Shown here: piece after piece, positions 27,424-36,107 of the stretch
Layout of the letters: every line of letters begins with the position of its first letter
Numbering within the stretch: the stretch's first letter is position 1
Assembly (NCBI RefSeq): GCF_027570075.1
Contig: NZ_JAKMUS010000004.1
Coordinates: 1 to 64,000, forward strand
DNA length: 64,000 nt
Direction: 5' to 3'
Origin: Corynebacterium meitnerae
Lineage (GTDB): Bacteria > Actinomycetota > Actinomycetes > Mycobacteriales > Mycobacteriaceae
Program-made: the position numbers and the translations under genes
The notes under the pieces: model-generated
What the model was told of the DNA's origin: nothing
Seen by the model: only the letters and a program-made list of their open reading frames with translations
The model's database searches: none

Positions 27424-27834
27424 ATGCAAGGCTTGATTTTGGACTACGCGGGCGTACTCGACGGCGATGCTGAAGATGTGCGCCGCTGGCAGGAACTTCT
27501 CGCCGCTGTGCGCGAGGCAGGTATCGCCACCGCGATCCTCTCCAACGACCCGGGCGGCAAGGAAGCTGATCCGATCCGCGAGTGGGAATTCCGCGGCCAC
27601 GTTGATGCCGTGGTGCTTTCCGGCGAGGTCGGCGTGGAAAAGCCTGAGACCGCAGCATTCCAGGCCGCCGCTGACGCGATCGGGGTGCCTCTTCACGAAT
27701 GCACGCTTATCGACGATGACATCCTCAACGTCCGTGGCGCCGTCGAATCCCGCATGATCGGCATCCTGCACACCGCCTTCGACCGCACTTCCGTGGAAAT
27801 CCAGTCCCTCTTCGACATTGAGGGCGAGTTCTAA
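27424..27834 (+). CDS. HAD-like hydrolase, short
   Basis: 136 residues. HAD-fold motifs: LILDYAGVLDG (motif I with the nucleophile Asp), ILSNDPGG (motif II), VEKPETAAFQAA (motif III Lys) and TLIDDDILNVRGA (motif IV). No cap domain, and motif I is DYAGV rather than DxDxT, so activity may be altered. The stop overlaps the ATG of the following DUF6912 gene (TAATG), so the two are coupled. Confidence 0.8.
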   Translation: MQGLILDYAGVLDGDAEDVRRWQELLAAVREAGIATAILSNDPGGKEADPIREWEFRGHVDAVVLSGEVGVEKPETAAFQAAADAIGVPLHECTLIDDDILNVRGAVESRMIGILHTAFDRTSVEIQSLFDIEGEF

Positions 27835-28328
27835 TGCGCGTGTATGTTCCGGCGACATTCGCCATGCTCAAGGAACTGAACGCCGAAGGACTCATCCACG
27901 CCCGCAGCGGCTGGGGCTTCGCCGCCACACCCGCGCTCGTGGAATTCTTCACCTCGGGCGACCAGGAAGAAATTGAGCTCGTCGCTTTTGATGACGCAGC
28001 CCTGGCCTCCCTCCGCCTCCTCGCCATCGGCGACGAGCCCGACTACCCGCACCGCCGCGTAGTCATCTCAGTGGACGTCGACGCGTCTGAGCAGCCCGAC
28101 ATGGGCGAATCCGTGGTGAAACTCTCCGGGCCGATCGCGCTTGAGGACGTTGCCGCCATCCACATCGACATCGAAGCGGCCGAGCCCGCCACCCGCCGCG
28201 CCGTTGAACTCATCGACGCTGCTGACCTCGGTGACGAAGACGCCGAACTCGCCGTCGGGGACGCCCAGGACAATTACCTCGCGTTCTACGACCCGACCGA
28301 GCTGCCCTTCCTGGTGGAGCTGATGTAG
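27834..28328 (+). CDS. DUF6912 family protein
   Basis: 164 acidic residues. Opens MRVYVPATFAMLKELNAEGL, the conserved start of this actinobacterial family, and ends in a long helical acidic region rich in Asp-Leu-Ala pairs. Function unknown. Coupled to the HAD gene by a TAATG overlap; the pair is conserved near secA/rsgA in related genomes. Confidence 0.8.
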   Translation: MRVYVPATFAMLKELNAEGLIHARSGWGFAATPALVEFFTSGDQEEIELVAFDDAALASLRLLAIGDEPDYPHRRVVISVDVDASEQPDMGESVVKLSGPIALEDVAAIHIDIEAAEPATRRAVELIDAADLGDEDAELAVGDAQDNYLAFYDPTELPFLVELM

Positions 28329-28340
28329 CTTCCCGGCTTT

Positions 28341-28374
28341 GGGGTGGGGGCTCCCTTGTGGGGCCCCTTTTTTG
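28341..28374 (+). terminator. Weak terminator after the DUF6912 gene
   Basis: A GC-rich GGGG...GGGGCCCC structure directly followed by TTTTTT, 12 nt after the stop. The stem is short and ambiguous. Confidence 0.4.
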
Positions 28375-28437
28375 GTGCCTGGTTTTGGGTTGGTTTGGGG
28401 CTGGTTTGGGGCTGGTTTTGGGCCTCCCATGGTTGGT

Positions 28438-28541
28438 CGTGTGTAAAAAATTACATCGCCAAAATGTGGCCAATCTAAAACCACTGGTAGTGGATTTCTA
28501 TTATGAGATAGTTACTGCTGCAATGTAAAATTTTACACACG
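28438..28541. mobile_element. 104-bp MITE-like element
   Basis: Terminal inverted repeats of 19 bp, CGTGTGTAAAAAATTACAT (28438-28456) and ATGTAAAATTTTACACACG (28523-28541), differ at two positions. They are flanked by GGT on both sides (28435-28437 and 28542-28544), a possible 3-bp target duplication. No coding capacity; the interior is AT-rich and holds CCACTGGTAGTGG. Lies between two convergent genes. An alternative reading is a pair of operators, since each repeat is itself nearly palindromic (TGTAAAATTTTACA). Confidence 0.5.
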
Positions 28542-28592
28542 GGTCGACGCGAGGGGCTGGGAACGAGGGTGAGACTGGCCCGGGGGACGGGC

Positions 28593-29645
28593 CTAGTCGT
28601 AGGTGGTCTCGTTGATGCGGAGCGCCTCAAGCAGGTGACGGACGGCCTGGACACGGCGGCCGATCACGGAATCCTCGCCGTTGCGGGCGGCGAGGTCGTC
28701 CCAGGCACACTCGGGATCCGCGGGCGGGCCGGCGTGGGTGCAGCCGCGGGGGCAGTTCTCGGCGGCTTCGGCCAGCTCCGGGAAGGGGTCGAGCACGTCA
28801 TCGGGGGAGACGTGGGCGAGGCCGAAGGAGCGAATGCCAGGGGTGTCGATGATCCAGCCTGGGTGCTCAGCTCCAGAGCCGGTGCCAGAGCCTGGCAGCT
28901 CCAGCGCCACTGATTGGGTGGAGGTGTGGCGGCCCTTGCCAACGCCGGAGACTTCACCGGTCTCACGGTTGGCGTCAGGGACAAGACGGTTGACCAGGGT
29001 TGATTTGCCAACGCCGGAGTGGCCGATGACGGCGGAGAGTTGGCCGGTGATGCGCTCTAAAAGCGGGTCGAGGTCGTCGGCGATGCCGGTGTGAAGGACA
29101 TCCACGTCAAGGTCCACGAGCTCTTGTTCGAAGGCGCCGGGGTCGCCGAGGTCGGACTTGGTCAGGCACACGATCGGGGTGACTCCACCGACGAAGGCGG
29201 CGATGAGGGCGCGTTCGACGAATCCGGTGCGGGGTGGTGGGTCCGCAACCGCGCAGACGATGAGGAGGAGGTCGGCGTTGGCAACGACGATGCGTTCGTA
29301 GGGGTCGGTGTCATCGGCGGTGCGGCGTAGTTCGGAGCTGCGGTCTTCACGGCCGACGATGCGGGCGAGGGTGTCTTTGCGCCCGCTGGTGTCCCCAACG
29401 ACACGGACGCGGTCGCCGACTTCGATGGAGGTGCGGCCCAGTTCGCGGGCGCGCATGCAGGTAACGCGGGTGCCGTCTTCCAGCACGACGCCCCACCGGC
29501 CGCGGTCTTTGGTGATCACCAGTCCCACCACCGCGTCGGCGTGCTTCGGTCGGTCCTTGGTACGCGGACGGGAGCCTTTGCCGGGGCGGACTCGAACGTC
29601 AGATTCGTCGTAGCTGGAGAAGTCCCTGCCTGCGCGTTTAGCCAT
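28593..29645 (-). CDS. rsgA: Ribosome small-subunit GTPase RsgA
   Basis: 350 residues. Circularly permuted GTPase that checks 30S maturation. OB-fold N-domain ([18 protein letters not shown]), [12 protein letters not shown]4 CLTKSDL, G1 P-loop [14 protein letters not shown] and G3 IDTPGIRSF; the C-terminal zinc site is [21 protein letters not shown] 29645 lies inside the end of aroA (overlap ATGGCTAA), so translation is coupled; the frame continues upstream only inside aroA. The N-terminal 60 residues are basic. Confidence 0.94.
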   Translation of the reverse strand: MAKRAGRDFSSYDESDVRVRPGKGSRPRTKDRPKHADAVVGLVITKDRGRWGVVLEDGTRVTCMRARELGRTSIEVGDRVRVVGDTSGRKDTLARIVGREDRSSELRRTADDTDPYERIVVANADLLLIVCAVADPPPRTGFVERALIAAFVGGVTPIVCLTKSDLGDPGAFEQELVDLDVDVLHTGIADDLDPLLERITGQLSAVIGHSGVGKSTLVNRLVPDANRETGEVSGVGKGRHTSTQSVALELPGSGTGSGAEHPGWIIDTPGIRSFGLAHVSPDDVLDPFPELAEAAENCPRGCTHAGPPADPECAWDDLAARNGEDSVIGRRVQAVRHLLEALRINETTYD

Positions 29646-30912
29646 TAAGCATGCCTGTCCACATGTCAGCAAAACCGGGGAGGGTTTTCGCGGTGGTCTC
29701 AATATCCTCGACAACCACGCCGTTTGTGGTCAGACCGATGATCGCACCGGCGGTGGCCATCCGGTGGTCGGCATAGGAGTGCCACACGCCGGCGTGGAGG
29801 GGAGCGGGGGTGATGCGGAGGCCGTCGGGAAGCTCTTCGCACTTGCCGCCCAGTTTGTTGATTTCCTGGCTCAGCGCGGCGAGGCGGTCGGTCTCATGGC
29901 CGCGCAGGTGCGCGATGCCGGTGAGCATGCTTGTCTGCGTCGCCTGCGTTGCCAACGCCGCCACCGTCGGCGTCAGCTCCCCGATGTCACTCATGTCCAG
30001 GGTGATGCCCTGCAGCTGGCCACGCGGCGGGCCCGTGACGGTGAGAGTGTAGGAGGGGCCATCGGCGATGAGGTCGACCTCGCAGCCCATGCGCTCGAGG
30101 ATCAAGCGGATGACGTCACCGGCCTGGGTGGTTTTCTGTGGCCAGTAGGGGATGCTCACCGTGCCGCCGGTGACGGCTGCCGCGGCGAGGAAGGGGGTGG
30201 CGTTGGACAGGTCTGGCTCGATGACCCAGATCTTGCCGCCGATGGGGCCGGGGTGGACGGTCCATTCGTTTTGTTTGACGTCCACCTTCACGCCGGCCTC
30301 GCGGATCATGTCCACGGTCATCTCAATGTGCGGCATGGACGGCAGGCGGCCACCAGTGTGGACGACGGTCAACCCACGGTCAAAGCGCGCACCTGCCAGG
30401 AGCAGGGCGGAGACGAACTGGGAGCTGGAGCTCGCATCAATCTCCACACGCCCGCCCTGGGCACTGCCGGTGCCGTGGACGGTGAACGGCAGGGAATCCC
30501 CGTCGATGGACACACCGAGGTGGCGTAGGGCATCCAGCACGGTGGTGAGGGGGCGGGAGCGGGCTTGCTCGTCGCCGTCGATAAGCACAGGGCCGTGAGC
30601 GAACGCAGCGGCGGCGGGCACGAACCGCATGACGGTGCCCGCGAGCCCGCAATCGACCGTGGCGCCGACGAGTTCACCGGGAGTGACGGTGATGCGCTCG
30701 GCCTCTTCCGTGAAGACAACACCCATGTCTGACAGTGCGGCACGCATGAGGTCCGTGTCGCGGGAGTGGAGAGCCCCGATGATCGTGGACTGCCGGTGAG
30801 CCAACGCCGCGAGCACGTACGCGCGGTTGGTCATCGACTTGGACCCGGGCACAACCTGGGTGTGCACGATCGGGTCAGGATGGAACGGGGCAGGCCACAA
30901 ATGGGAGGTCAT
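29638..30912 (-). CDS. aroA: 3-phosphoshikimate 1-carboxyvinyltransferase (EPSP synthase)
   Basis: 424 residues. Sixth step of the shikimate pathway. [19 protein letters not shown] (substrate-binding Lys-Ser, residues 21-39), [27 protein letters not shown] and [13 protein letters not shown] are diagnostic. ATG 30912 is taken over the frame start four codons upstream, because TATGCT (30920-30925) is 7 nt before it. Downstream coupling to rsgA. Divergent from the SRAP gene. Confidence 0.95.
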   Translation of the reverse strand: MTSHLWPAPFHPDPIVHTQVVPGSKSMTNRAYVLAALAHRQSTIIGALHSRDTDLMRAALSDMGVVFTEEAERITVTPGELVGATVDCGLAGTVMRFVPAAAAFAHGPVLIDGDEQARSRPLTTVLDALRHLGVSIDGDSLPFTVHGTGSAQGGRVEIDASSSSQFVSALLLAGARFDRGLTVVHTGGRLPSMPHIEMTVDMIREAGVKVDVKQNEWTVHPGPIGGKIWVIEPDLSNATPFLAAAAVTGGTVSIPYWPQKTTQAGDVIRLILERMGCEVDLIADGPSYTLTVTGPPRGQLQGITLDMSDIGELTPTVAALATQATQTSMLTGIAHLRGHETDRLAALSQEINKLGGKCEELPDGLRITPAPLHAGVWHSYADHRMATAGAIIGLTTNGVVVEDIETTAKTLPGFADMWTGMLNG

Positions 30913-30947
30913 GCGGCCAAGCATACCGCCGGGCCATAATGGGGGAC

Positions 30948-31622
30948 ATGTGTGGACGCTTCGTTCTCTTCACCACCGGCGACGAACTGTTGGAAGCCGT
31001 GGGCTCACTCCCCGGCATCACCGCAGTGCACGCGCCCGACGGCACCCCGCCGCCGCGCTACAACATCGCGCCCACCCAGCAAGTGCCGCTCGTGCGCATA
31101 GACAAGACCGAAGCGCTTATCGACGCCGCCCGGTGGGGCCTCCTTCCCACCTGGAAGAAAGACGACACCGGCCCGCCCCTGTTCAACGCCCGTGGGGAAA
31201 CGGTGGCGGAAAAACCCTCTTTCCGCTCGGCTTTCAAGGCGCGCCGGGGACTCATGGTCTTGGACGGCTACTACGAGTGGAAGCAGGAAGGGAAAGGCAA
31301 GCAGCCCTATTACGTCACTCCGGAAGAGGGGCTGCTGTACGCGGCGGCGTTGTGGGACACGGGATTGGACAGGCTGTCCACCACCATGGTGACCACGGAC
31401 GCCACCGAGAACATGGAGTGGCTGCACCACCGCCTGCCGCTGTTTTTGAAAGCAGACGAGGTGGAGCAGTGGGTGAAGGGAACACCGGAGGAAGCCCTGG
31501 AGCTCATCCACCCCTCGCGGGTGGCTACGGATTTAGAGTGGCGCCCCGCTGCCAGCGAGGTGGGCAACGTGCGCAATGACTACGCGGAGCTGATCGGGGC
31601 GAAGGACGCGCCCAGTACCTGA
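30948..31622 (+). CDS. SRAP (HMCES/YedK) abasic-site crosslinking protein
   Basis: 224 residues. SRAP proteins form a thiazolidine bond between the N-terminal Cys2 and abasic sites in single-stranded DNA, protecting forks. Start MCGRFVLF provides Cys2 after Met removal, which fixes the start at 30948; then [35 protein letters not shown] (active Glu) and a C-terminal HPSRV/NDYAEL end. Its 3' end overlaps the convergent ybaK gene by 43 nt. Confidence 0.93.
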   Translation: MCGRFVLFTTGDELLEAVGSLPGITAVHAPDGTPPPRYNIAPTQQVPLVRIDKTEALIDAARWGLLPTWKKDDTGPPLFNARGETVAEKPSFRSAFKARRGLMVLDGYYEWKQEGKGKQPYYVTPEEGLLYAAALWDTGLDRLSTTMVTTDATENMEWLHHRLPLFLKADEVEQWVKGTPEEALELIHPSRVATDLEWRPAASEVGNVRNDYAELIGAKDAPST

Positions 31623-32050
31623 GCTAAGTCCTGAGGGTTCAACGCCACCGATAGGCCGCGCTTGCCGGCGGAGAGGTAGGTGGTGGGGGAGGGGGCGAGG
31701 GAGGCGCAAATAAGCGTGGGCAGCGCTTGCTTCGTGCCAAGCGGGGAGATGCCGCCGACGATGTACCCCGTGATGCGCTGCGCGTCCTTGGGTGCGGCCA
31801 TCTCCGCGTTCTTCCAGCCGAGCGCCTTCGCCGCCTTCTTGAGGGAGAGCTGACCCGCGACCGGCACGCAACACACCGCGAAATCACGCTCATGGTGAAT
31901 GACCAGGGTCTTGAGCGTGAGCGCGGGATCAATCCCCAAATCCGCCACCGCGTGATCCCCAAAATGATCCGTGTGAGCGGCGTACTCCAGCAACTCATAG
32001 GGCACGCCCGCGGCGTCAAGAACAGCAAGTGCTTGAGTCTTCGCAGCCAT
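31580..32050 (-). CDS. ybaK: YbaK/EbsC family Cys-tRNA(Pro)/Cys-tRNA(Cys) deacylase
   Basis: 156 residues. Trans-editing enzyme that removes mischarged amino acids from tRNA. Hallmarks: ALAVLDAAGVPYELLEY, LTLKTLVIHHERDFAVCCVPV, LSLKKAAKALG (catalytic Lys) and GYIVGGISPLGTKQALPTLI. ATG 32050 with TAGGCT (32058-32063) 7 nt upstream indicates a leaderless transcript. Only 27 bp separate it from divergent sigH. Confidence 0.9.
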   Translation of the reverse strand: MAAKTQALAVLDAAGVPYELLEYAAHTDHFGDHAVADLGIDPALTLKTLVIHHERDFAVCCVPVAGQLSLKKAAKALGWKNAEMAAPKDAQRITGYIVGGISPLGTKQALPTLICASLAPSPTTYLSAGKRGLSVALNPQDLAQVLGASFAPISSA

Positions 32051-32077
32051 GAACACAAGCCTAGCTAGAATGACCCC

Positions 32078-32683
32078 ATGGCCGACAACGACCTTGAACG
32101 GCGCTTCACCGAAGAAGCGCTACCGCTCCTCGACCAGCTCTACGGCGGTGCGCTACGCATGACGCGCAACCCGCAAGACGCCGAAGACCTCGTGCAAGAA
32201 ACCTATCTGAAGGCTTTCAACGCATTCGGTTCGTTCAAGGAGGGCACCAACCTCAAGGCGTGGATGTACCGGATTATGACGAACGCGTACATCAACACCT
32301 ACCGCAAAAAGCAGCGCCGCCCGCTGGAAACCTCTGCCGAAGATGTCACCGACCGGCAGCTGTACACCACCAGCTCGCACGACTCGACCGGCCTGCAATC
32401 CGCGGAAGTTGAGGCGCTGCGCAACATGCCCGACACCGCGATTGCAGACGCCATGAACTCGCTCAACGACGACTACCGCATGGTCGTCTACCTCTCCGAC
32501 GTCGAAGGCCTGGCATATAAGGAAATCGCCGAAGCGCTGGACATTCCCATCGGCACCGTCATGTCCCGCCTTCACCGGGGAAGAAAACAGCTCCGCGAAC
32601 TGTTGAAGGATGTAGCGAACGAACAAGGCATCGGTCTGGAGAGCGCCGAGCAGCAGAGTACTGGCCTGAAGGAGCAGAAATAA
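32078..32683 (+). CDS. sigH: ECF sigma factor SigH
   Basis: 201 residues. Group IV sigma factor for oxidative and heat stress in corynebacteria. Region 2 contains [30 protein letters not shown] and [19 protein letters not shown]; region 4 contains [37 protein letters not shown]. No Shine-Dalgarno; TAGAAT (32066-32071) is 6 nt before the ATG, so its mRNA probably starts at the start codon. The stop overlaps the anti-sigma ATG by 1 nt. Confidence 0.95.
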   Translation: MADNDLERRFTEEALPLLDQLYGGALRMTRNPQDAEDLVQETYLKAFNAFGSFKEGTNLKAWMYRIMTNAYINTYRKKQRRPLETSAEDVTDRQLYTTSSHDSTGLQSAEVEALRNMPDTAIADAMNSLNDDYRMVVYLSDVEGLAYKEIAEALDIPIGTVMSRLHRGRKQLRELLKDVANEQGIGLESAEQQSTGLKEQK

Positions 32684-32931
32684 TGGGTGACTGCAACATC
32701 GAACCAACCCGCGCGCAAGCGCTGCTCTGCGAGTTCTTCGATCCCGAGACTCCGCAGGCCCGCGTGGAGGAAATCCGCGCCATCATCCAGACCTGCCCTG
32801 AGAACTTTGCCCGGCTGAAAACTGAAATGGAGATCCGCCAGATCGTCCGCCGATGCAACTGCCAGGACCAGGCGCCGGAGCAGCTGCGGCAGCGGATCGT
32901 GCGGTCCATCTCGGTGACCTATTACAAGTAG
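32683..32931 (+). CDS. rshA: Anti-sigma factor of SigH (RshA-type), atypical zinc motif
   Basis: 82 residues, start overlapping the sigH stop (TAATG), which with the size identifies it as the RshA/RsrA-type redox-sensitive anti-sigma factor. Typical members bind zinc through HxxxCxxC; here that position reads AIIQTCPENF, so only one Cys remains and the His is lost. Other cysteines are at residues 4, 16, 58 and 60 (the last two a CxC in RRCNC), which may form an alternative site. Confidence 0.85.
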   Translation: MGDCNIEPTRAQALLCEFFDPETPQARVEEIRAIIQTCPENFARLKTEMEIRQIVRRCNCQDQAPEQLRQRIVRSISVTYYK

Positions 32932-33048
32932 GGGCCTGCTCGTGGCGGGCGTGCTCTCGGCGGGATCCGAGAAATCTCGCAACACAATTTTCGCGACCTG
33001 GGGGTTTGTTGGGGCGAGGGGCCGAACCAGTTAGAAATCTCGACGCCG

Positions 33049-33084
33049 GGCTGAGCAGTGGGCTGAGCAGTGGGCTGAGTGCAG
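33049..33084. repeat. 12-bp tandem repeat, about three units
   Basis: GGCTGAGCAGTG at 33049-33060 and 33061-33072, then a degraded GGCTGAGTGCAG. It is part of the 442-bp gap between rshA and the bL37 gene, which also has two copies of AGAAATCTCG (about 32970 and 33034) and no supportable gene. Confidence 0.65.
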
Positions 33085-33161
33085 GCTGAATAACGGTTGG
33101 CCGGACACCCTTGCACCTGCATTCCAGGCAAACCGTGATGAATGAACTGCAATGAATGAAC

Positions 33162-33226
33162 TCAAATGAACCAGGTGGGCGCGTCAGCTTCGGTAAAAAC
33201 TTGGTGGCCCATCCTGGTTCATTTGA
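33162..33226. repeat. 65-bp inverted-repeat element
   Basis: TCAAATGAACCAGGTGGGC (33162-33180) and GCCCATCCTGGTTCATTTGA (33207-33226) form a near-perfect 19-bp stem around a 26-nt loop. Preceded by two direct copies of ATGAATGAACT. It could be an RNA hairpin, a small transposable remnant or a recombination site; no T-run of a normal terminator follows. Confidence 0.6.
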
Positions 33227-33313
33227 AAACGTTTATTGGGGTTTGCGTTTTGGCGGGGTCTCACCGGGGTCTCACCGGGGTTAAGCGGTTAAGCGGGGCT
33301 GAGCTTCGAAAGA

Positions 33314-33357
33314 AAGCACCCCTCCGCCCGGCTCGAAAACCAGGTGAAGGGGTGCTT
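33314..33357 (-). terminator. Terminator of the bL37 gene
   Basis: AAGCACCCCT (33314-33323) pairs perfectly with AGGGGTGCTT (33348-33357); on the minus strand the stem is followed by TCTTTCG. It lies 16 bp beyond the bL37 stop. Confidence 0.8.
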
Positions 33358-33373
33358 CGCTGTTTAACTCTGC

Positions 33374-33448
33374 TTAAGAGTTAGGACGCTTGCCGCGGTT
33401 AGCGCTCTTCTTGCGACGGTCCTTGCGCTTACGACCACGCTTGCTCAT
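33374..33448 (-). CDS. 50S ribosomal protein bL37
   Basis: 24 residues: MSKRGRKRKDRRKKSANRGK then RPNS. It matches the tiny actinobacterial ribosomal protein bL37 found in mycobacterial 50S structures, near whiB1. A perfect AAGGAGG lies 5 nt before the ATG and a 10-bp-stem terminator follows. Extremely basic (13 Lys/Arg). Lies in the sigH-rshA / whcE interval as in mycobacteria. Easily missed by gene finders because of its size. Confidence 0.93.
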   Translation of the reverse strand: MSKRGRKRKDRRKKSANRGKRPNS

Positions 33449-33577
33449 AACGACCTCCTTGGGCCAGATGGATCGGACAGTATTTAGTCTGTCTGAACAC
33501 TGTATCGGGATGGGCGGGTGTGACGGAAATCGGCAGCCTAGGCGGGCCGATGCCCGCCTAGGCAGAAGTAAAAGGAA

Positions 33578-33835
33578 TTAGGCGGTGACGCGCTGGCGGT
33601 TGCGCTGCTTGTTGCGGCGCTTGAGGGCGCGGCGCTCCTCCTCGGAGAGGCCACCCCACACGCCGGCATCCTGGCCGGTCTCGAGTGCCCACTTCAGGCA
33701 CTGGGAAGTAACAGGGCAGCGGTGGCAGACCAGCTTGGCCTGTGCGATCTGGGACAAAGCCGGGCCGGAATTACCAACCGGGAAGAACAGTTCGGGGTCT
33801 TCGTCGCGGCATACTGCTTCGTGGCGCCAATCCAT
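33578..33835 (-). CDS. whcE: WhiB1-type regulator WhcE
   Basis: 85 residues. 4Fe-4S WhiB protein; WhiB1/WhcE acts with SigH-linked stress responses in corynebacteria. Cluster Cys at 9 (AVCRDEDPELFFPVG), then LVCHRCPVTSQC, followed by GVWGGLSEEERRALKRR and a basic tail. ATG 33835 with GAAGGAGA upstream; the open frame runs 42 codons further but without similarity. Distinct from whcD by the FFPVGNSGPALSQIAQAK core. Confidence 0.94.
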   Translation of the reverse strand: MDWRHEAVCRDEDPELFFPVGNSGPALSQIAQAKLVCHRCPVTSQCLKWALETGQDAGVWGGLSEEERRALKRRNKQRNRQRVTA

Positions 33836-34383
33836 GATGAGGTCTCCTTCGTGAAAGTCGTGTGCGTGGCAGCGCAAAACGCCACCGTGAAAAAGTGGAT
33901 GAACTGGTGAAACTTCAGGGGCAAGCCACGTTCCGGGCGCACCACGGCGTGCTTTTTGCAAGGCTCTTCAAACATCGGGGCGGCGCGCGTGAAACACGCG
34001 GGGCTTCCCCGGCGGTGAAAGGGTCGTGCGAAAAGTAAGCGTTTCCGGTCTTTCATGGGCGGTAGTTCCCGATGGTTGCGGGACCCGTCTTCCGTTTACC
34101 GGACGTTAACTCCGTGGTGATGTGGAGTTAGTGGCTGGGTTACCAGCTCTTTATTTTTGCTACTCGTGAATAATGGCATGTTTACATACACTCCGCTAGG
34201 GGTAGAAGCCAAATTGTGATGCAATTCATATTTATTCGGGCATTTTTAGGTCGAATTGGCGGGGGTAGTGAGGTCGATCACTCGGAAAGTGTTTGTTCTA
34301 AAAACTTCTTGAGCTGGCCTTTTGGCGGTGCGGTGAATGTGAGTAGGGGTGGAAAGTTCGTCAAATCGCCATCAACATTTAGG
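33836..34383. other. 548-bp divergent intergenic region
   Basis: Separates whcE (minus) from a membrane-protein gene (plus) and must carry both promoters. Visible: an inverted repeat TAACTCC (34107-34113) / GGAGTTA (34124-34130) and AT-rich stretches around 34150-34250. I could not assign -10/-35 elements confidently. The reading frame from 34216 in this gap has no convincing protein character before the later start. Confidence 0.5.
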
Positions 34384-34884
34384 ATGAAATCCGTGACTTC
34401 AAACGCTTCCAACCCTGAGTCCAAGCCGACGTCCACGGATCTCCCTACCGCGGGGACGGTTCCTGGCCCGATGAAACTTGCTGCGATTGTGGCGATCATC
34501 GAGAGTGTTGTTGCCATCGGCGCCGGCATCTACTTCGCCATTGCGCAGGCGCAGATGGGCACGGATGAGGCGTTAGTGGAATCTGATACCCCGGCATTCG
34601 CCTTCGTGGGTGTGGGAACCGCGATTTTCATCCTTCTGGTTTTCGGCCCGATGCTCGCCGGCGCCGTGGGAATCTTGCGCGGTCACACGTGGGGGCGCAG
34701 CCTCATCGTGTTCCTGAATGTGCTGCTCATCGGCATTTCCGTCTACATGTTCAGCGGCGGCGCCATCACGTTCGGCGTGGTCACACTGTTCGCCGGATTG
34801 GTCACGCTGGGATGCGCATTGCACCCGGCTTCCACGGGTTGGGCCACGGCGCGTTTCGACGAACGCCGCGCGCGTCAGCTTTAA
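34384..34884 (+). CDS. Four-helix membrane protein, unknown
   Basis: 166 residues from ATG 34384 (GTG 34393 equally possible). A polar N-terminus (SNASNPESKPTSTD) precedes four hydrophobic helices: MKLAAIVAIIESVVAIGAGIYF, FAFVGVGTAIFILLVFGPMLAGAV, RSLIVFLNVLLIGISVYMF and ITFGVVTLFAGLVTLGCAL, then a short basic tail. No family recognised; similar small proteins near Rv3212 homologues exist in corynebacteria. Overlaps the convergent next gene by 4 nt. Confidence 0.65.
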   Translation: MKSVTSNASNPESKPTSTDLPTAGTVPGPMKLAAIVAIIESVVAIGAGIYFAIAQAQMGTDEALVESDTPAFAFVGVGTAIFILLVFGPMLAGAVGILRGHTWGRSLIVFLNVLLIGISVYMFSGGAITFGVVTLFAGLVTLGCALHPASTGWATARFDERRARQL

Positions 34885-36107
34885 GAAGCCGTCAGGACAA
34901 CGTCGGTTTCGCCACGCTTTTCGACGATCGTGGGGCCCGCCGACCCCACCGCTACCGGTCCGCTGTACCCACCGCGGTCAACGGGGATGGTGCGCTCTGT
35001 TTCTGGGCTGTTCCAATCCGCAATGGTGATGCCATCAGCGGTGGGGTAGAGCAGGCGGTCCGCAATGCCCACACCGGTGCCGAGTGCGCCTTGGTAGATC
35101 GTGCGGACCTCGAGGTTAGAGGGGTCGAGGAGCATGAGGTTGGCGCCGTCGAAGTACGTCATGTGGTGGGGCAGATCCGCGGTTTGTGGAACGACCACGC
35201 CGGTGGGGGAATCCGCCAGCAGGTTGGAGGCCGGAACCTCAGCGCGGCTGAGCTGTGCCCCATCTTGTGAGTAGGAGGTCACGGTCGAAGACGCCGGGTC
35301 ATGCACTGCAGCGGCATCCTGGCTGATGGCCACGAGGTAGGAGCCTTCCGGGATGGACACGGATTCGTGCATCTCCGGTTTGCGGGAGTCCTCCGGCGTG
35401 GTGTCTTGGAAGCGGAGCCAGGTGCCGTCCTCGCAGGTCTCAGTGATGGCCAGGAGCTCAGTGCGCGTCAGCGCGGAGGTCAATGTGCAGCCGGGATTCG
35501 GTTGCATCTCGGGCTCTTGTGGGGCCTCCACATCGCCGTATTCGACGGTACGCACGAGGTCAGAGCGCCAGATTTCCGCGCGGGAGAGATGGCCGTCCGA
35601 GCCGATGGTGCCGACGCGGTCGTTGGAGGAGAAGACGGAGACGCGGTTAGGGCTGATGGCGGAGCGGGTGTTCGCGTACTGGCCTGTCAGCGCGTTGATG
35701 CCCACCACATCACCGCAACCGATGTTGGTGCGGTACACGGCAACGACCTTGCCCCAGGCGCTGGCCATGCCGCATAGTTCGGCGCTGCGCTTGTAGGTCC
35801 ACTGGGTGGTGCCATCCGGGGTTGTGCCGGTGATGGTGCCGTCGTTGTAGGTGACAATCACGCCCTTGACAATGAGTGGGCGTGCCTGCGGGGAGGTGTC
35901 GGGCAGAGTGAAGGATTCGGTGAGGGCCTCTGGTACGACGGCGAGGGTGCCAGCGTCGGTAAGTTCTTCTGCTGCTGGGCTGAGGTGGTCCTGGCGGATC
36001 GGTGCGGAGAAGAAGGCGCTGAGCAGGGCCACGACGCACACGGCGGCGATAACGCCGGTGGCGATAAGGTCACCGCGGGTGCGGCGGAGCGGCTGGTGGG
36101 CGCTCAT
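34881..36107 (-). CDS. Rv3212-like membrane-anchored beta-propeller protein
   Basis: 408 residues. One N-terminal helix (GVIAAVCVVALLSAFF, about 14-30), then an extracytoplasmic region built of repeated beta segments with ALTGQYANTRSAISPNRVSVFSS and GADG-type turns, likely PQQ-like blades with structural Cys pairs. Function unknown. Start overlaps the rhlE stop (ATGA), so the two are co-translated, an arrangement shared with Mtb Rv3211-Rv3212. Confidence 0.75.
   Translation of the reverse strand: MSAHQPLRRTRGDLIATGVIAAVCVVALLSAFFSAPIRQDHLSPAAEELTDAGTLAVVPEALTESFTLPDTSPQARPLIVKGVIVTYNDGTITGTTPDGTTQWTYKRSAELCGMASAWGKVVAVYRTNIGCGDVVGINALTGQYANTRSAISPNRVSVFSSNDRVGTIGSDGHLSRAEIWRSDLVRTVEYGDVEAPQEPEMQPNPGCTLTSALTRTELLAITETCEDGTWLRFQDTTPEDSRKPEMHESVSIPEGSYLVAISQDAAAVHDPASSTVTSYSQDGAQLSRAEVPASNLLADSPTGVVVPQTADLPHHMTYFDGANLMLLDPSNLEVRTIYQGALGTGVGIADRLLYPTADGITIADWNSPETERTIPVDRGGYSGPVAVGSAGPTIVEKRGETDVVLTAS

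Noticed and set aside
34216..34383. N-terminal extension of the four-helix membrane protein
   Set aside because: The first 56 codons have no ribosome site and no protein-like character; ATG 34384 just before the polar N-terminus is more plausible.
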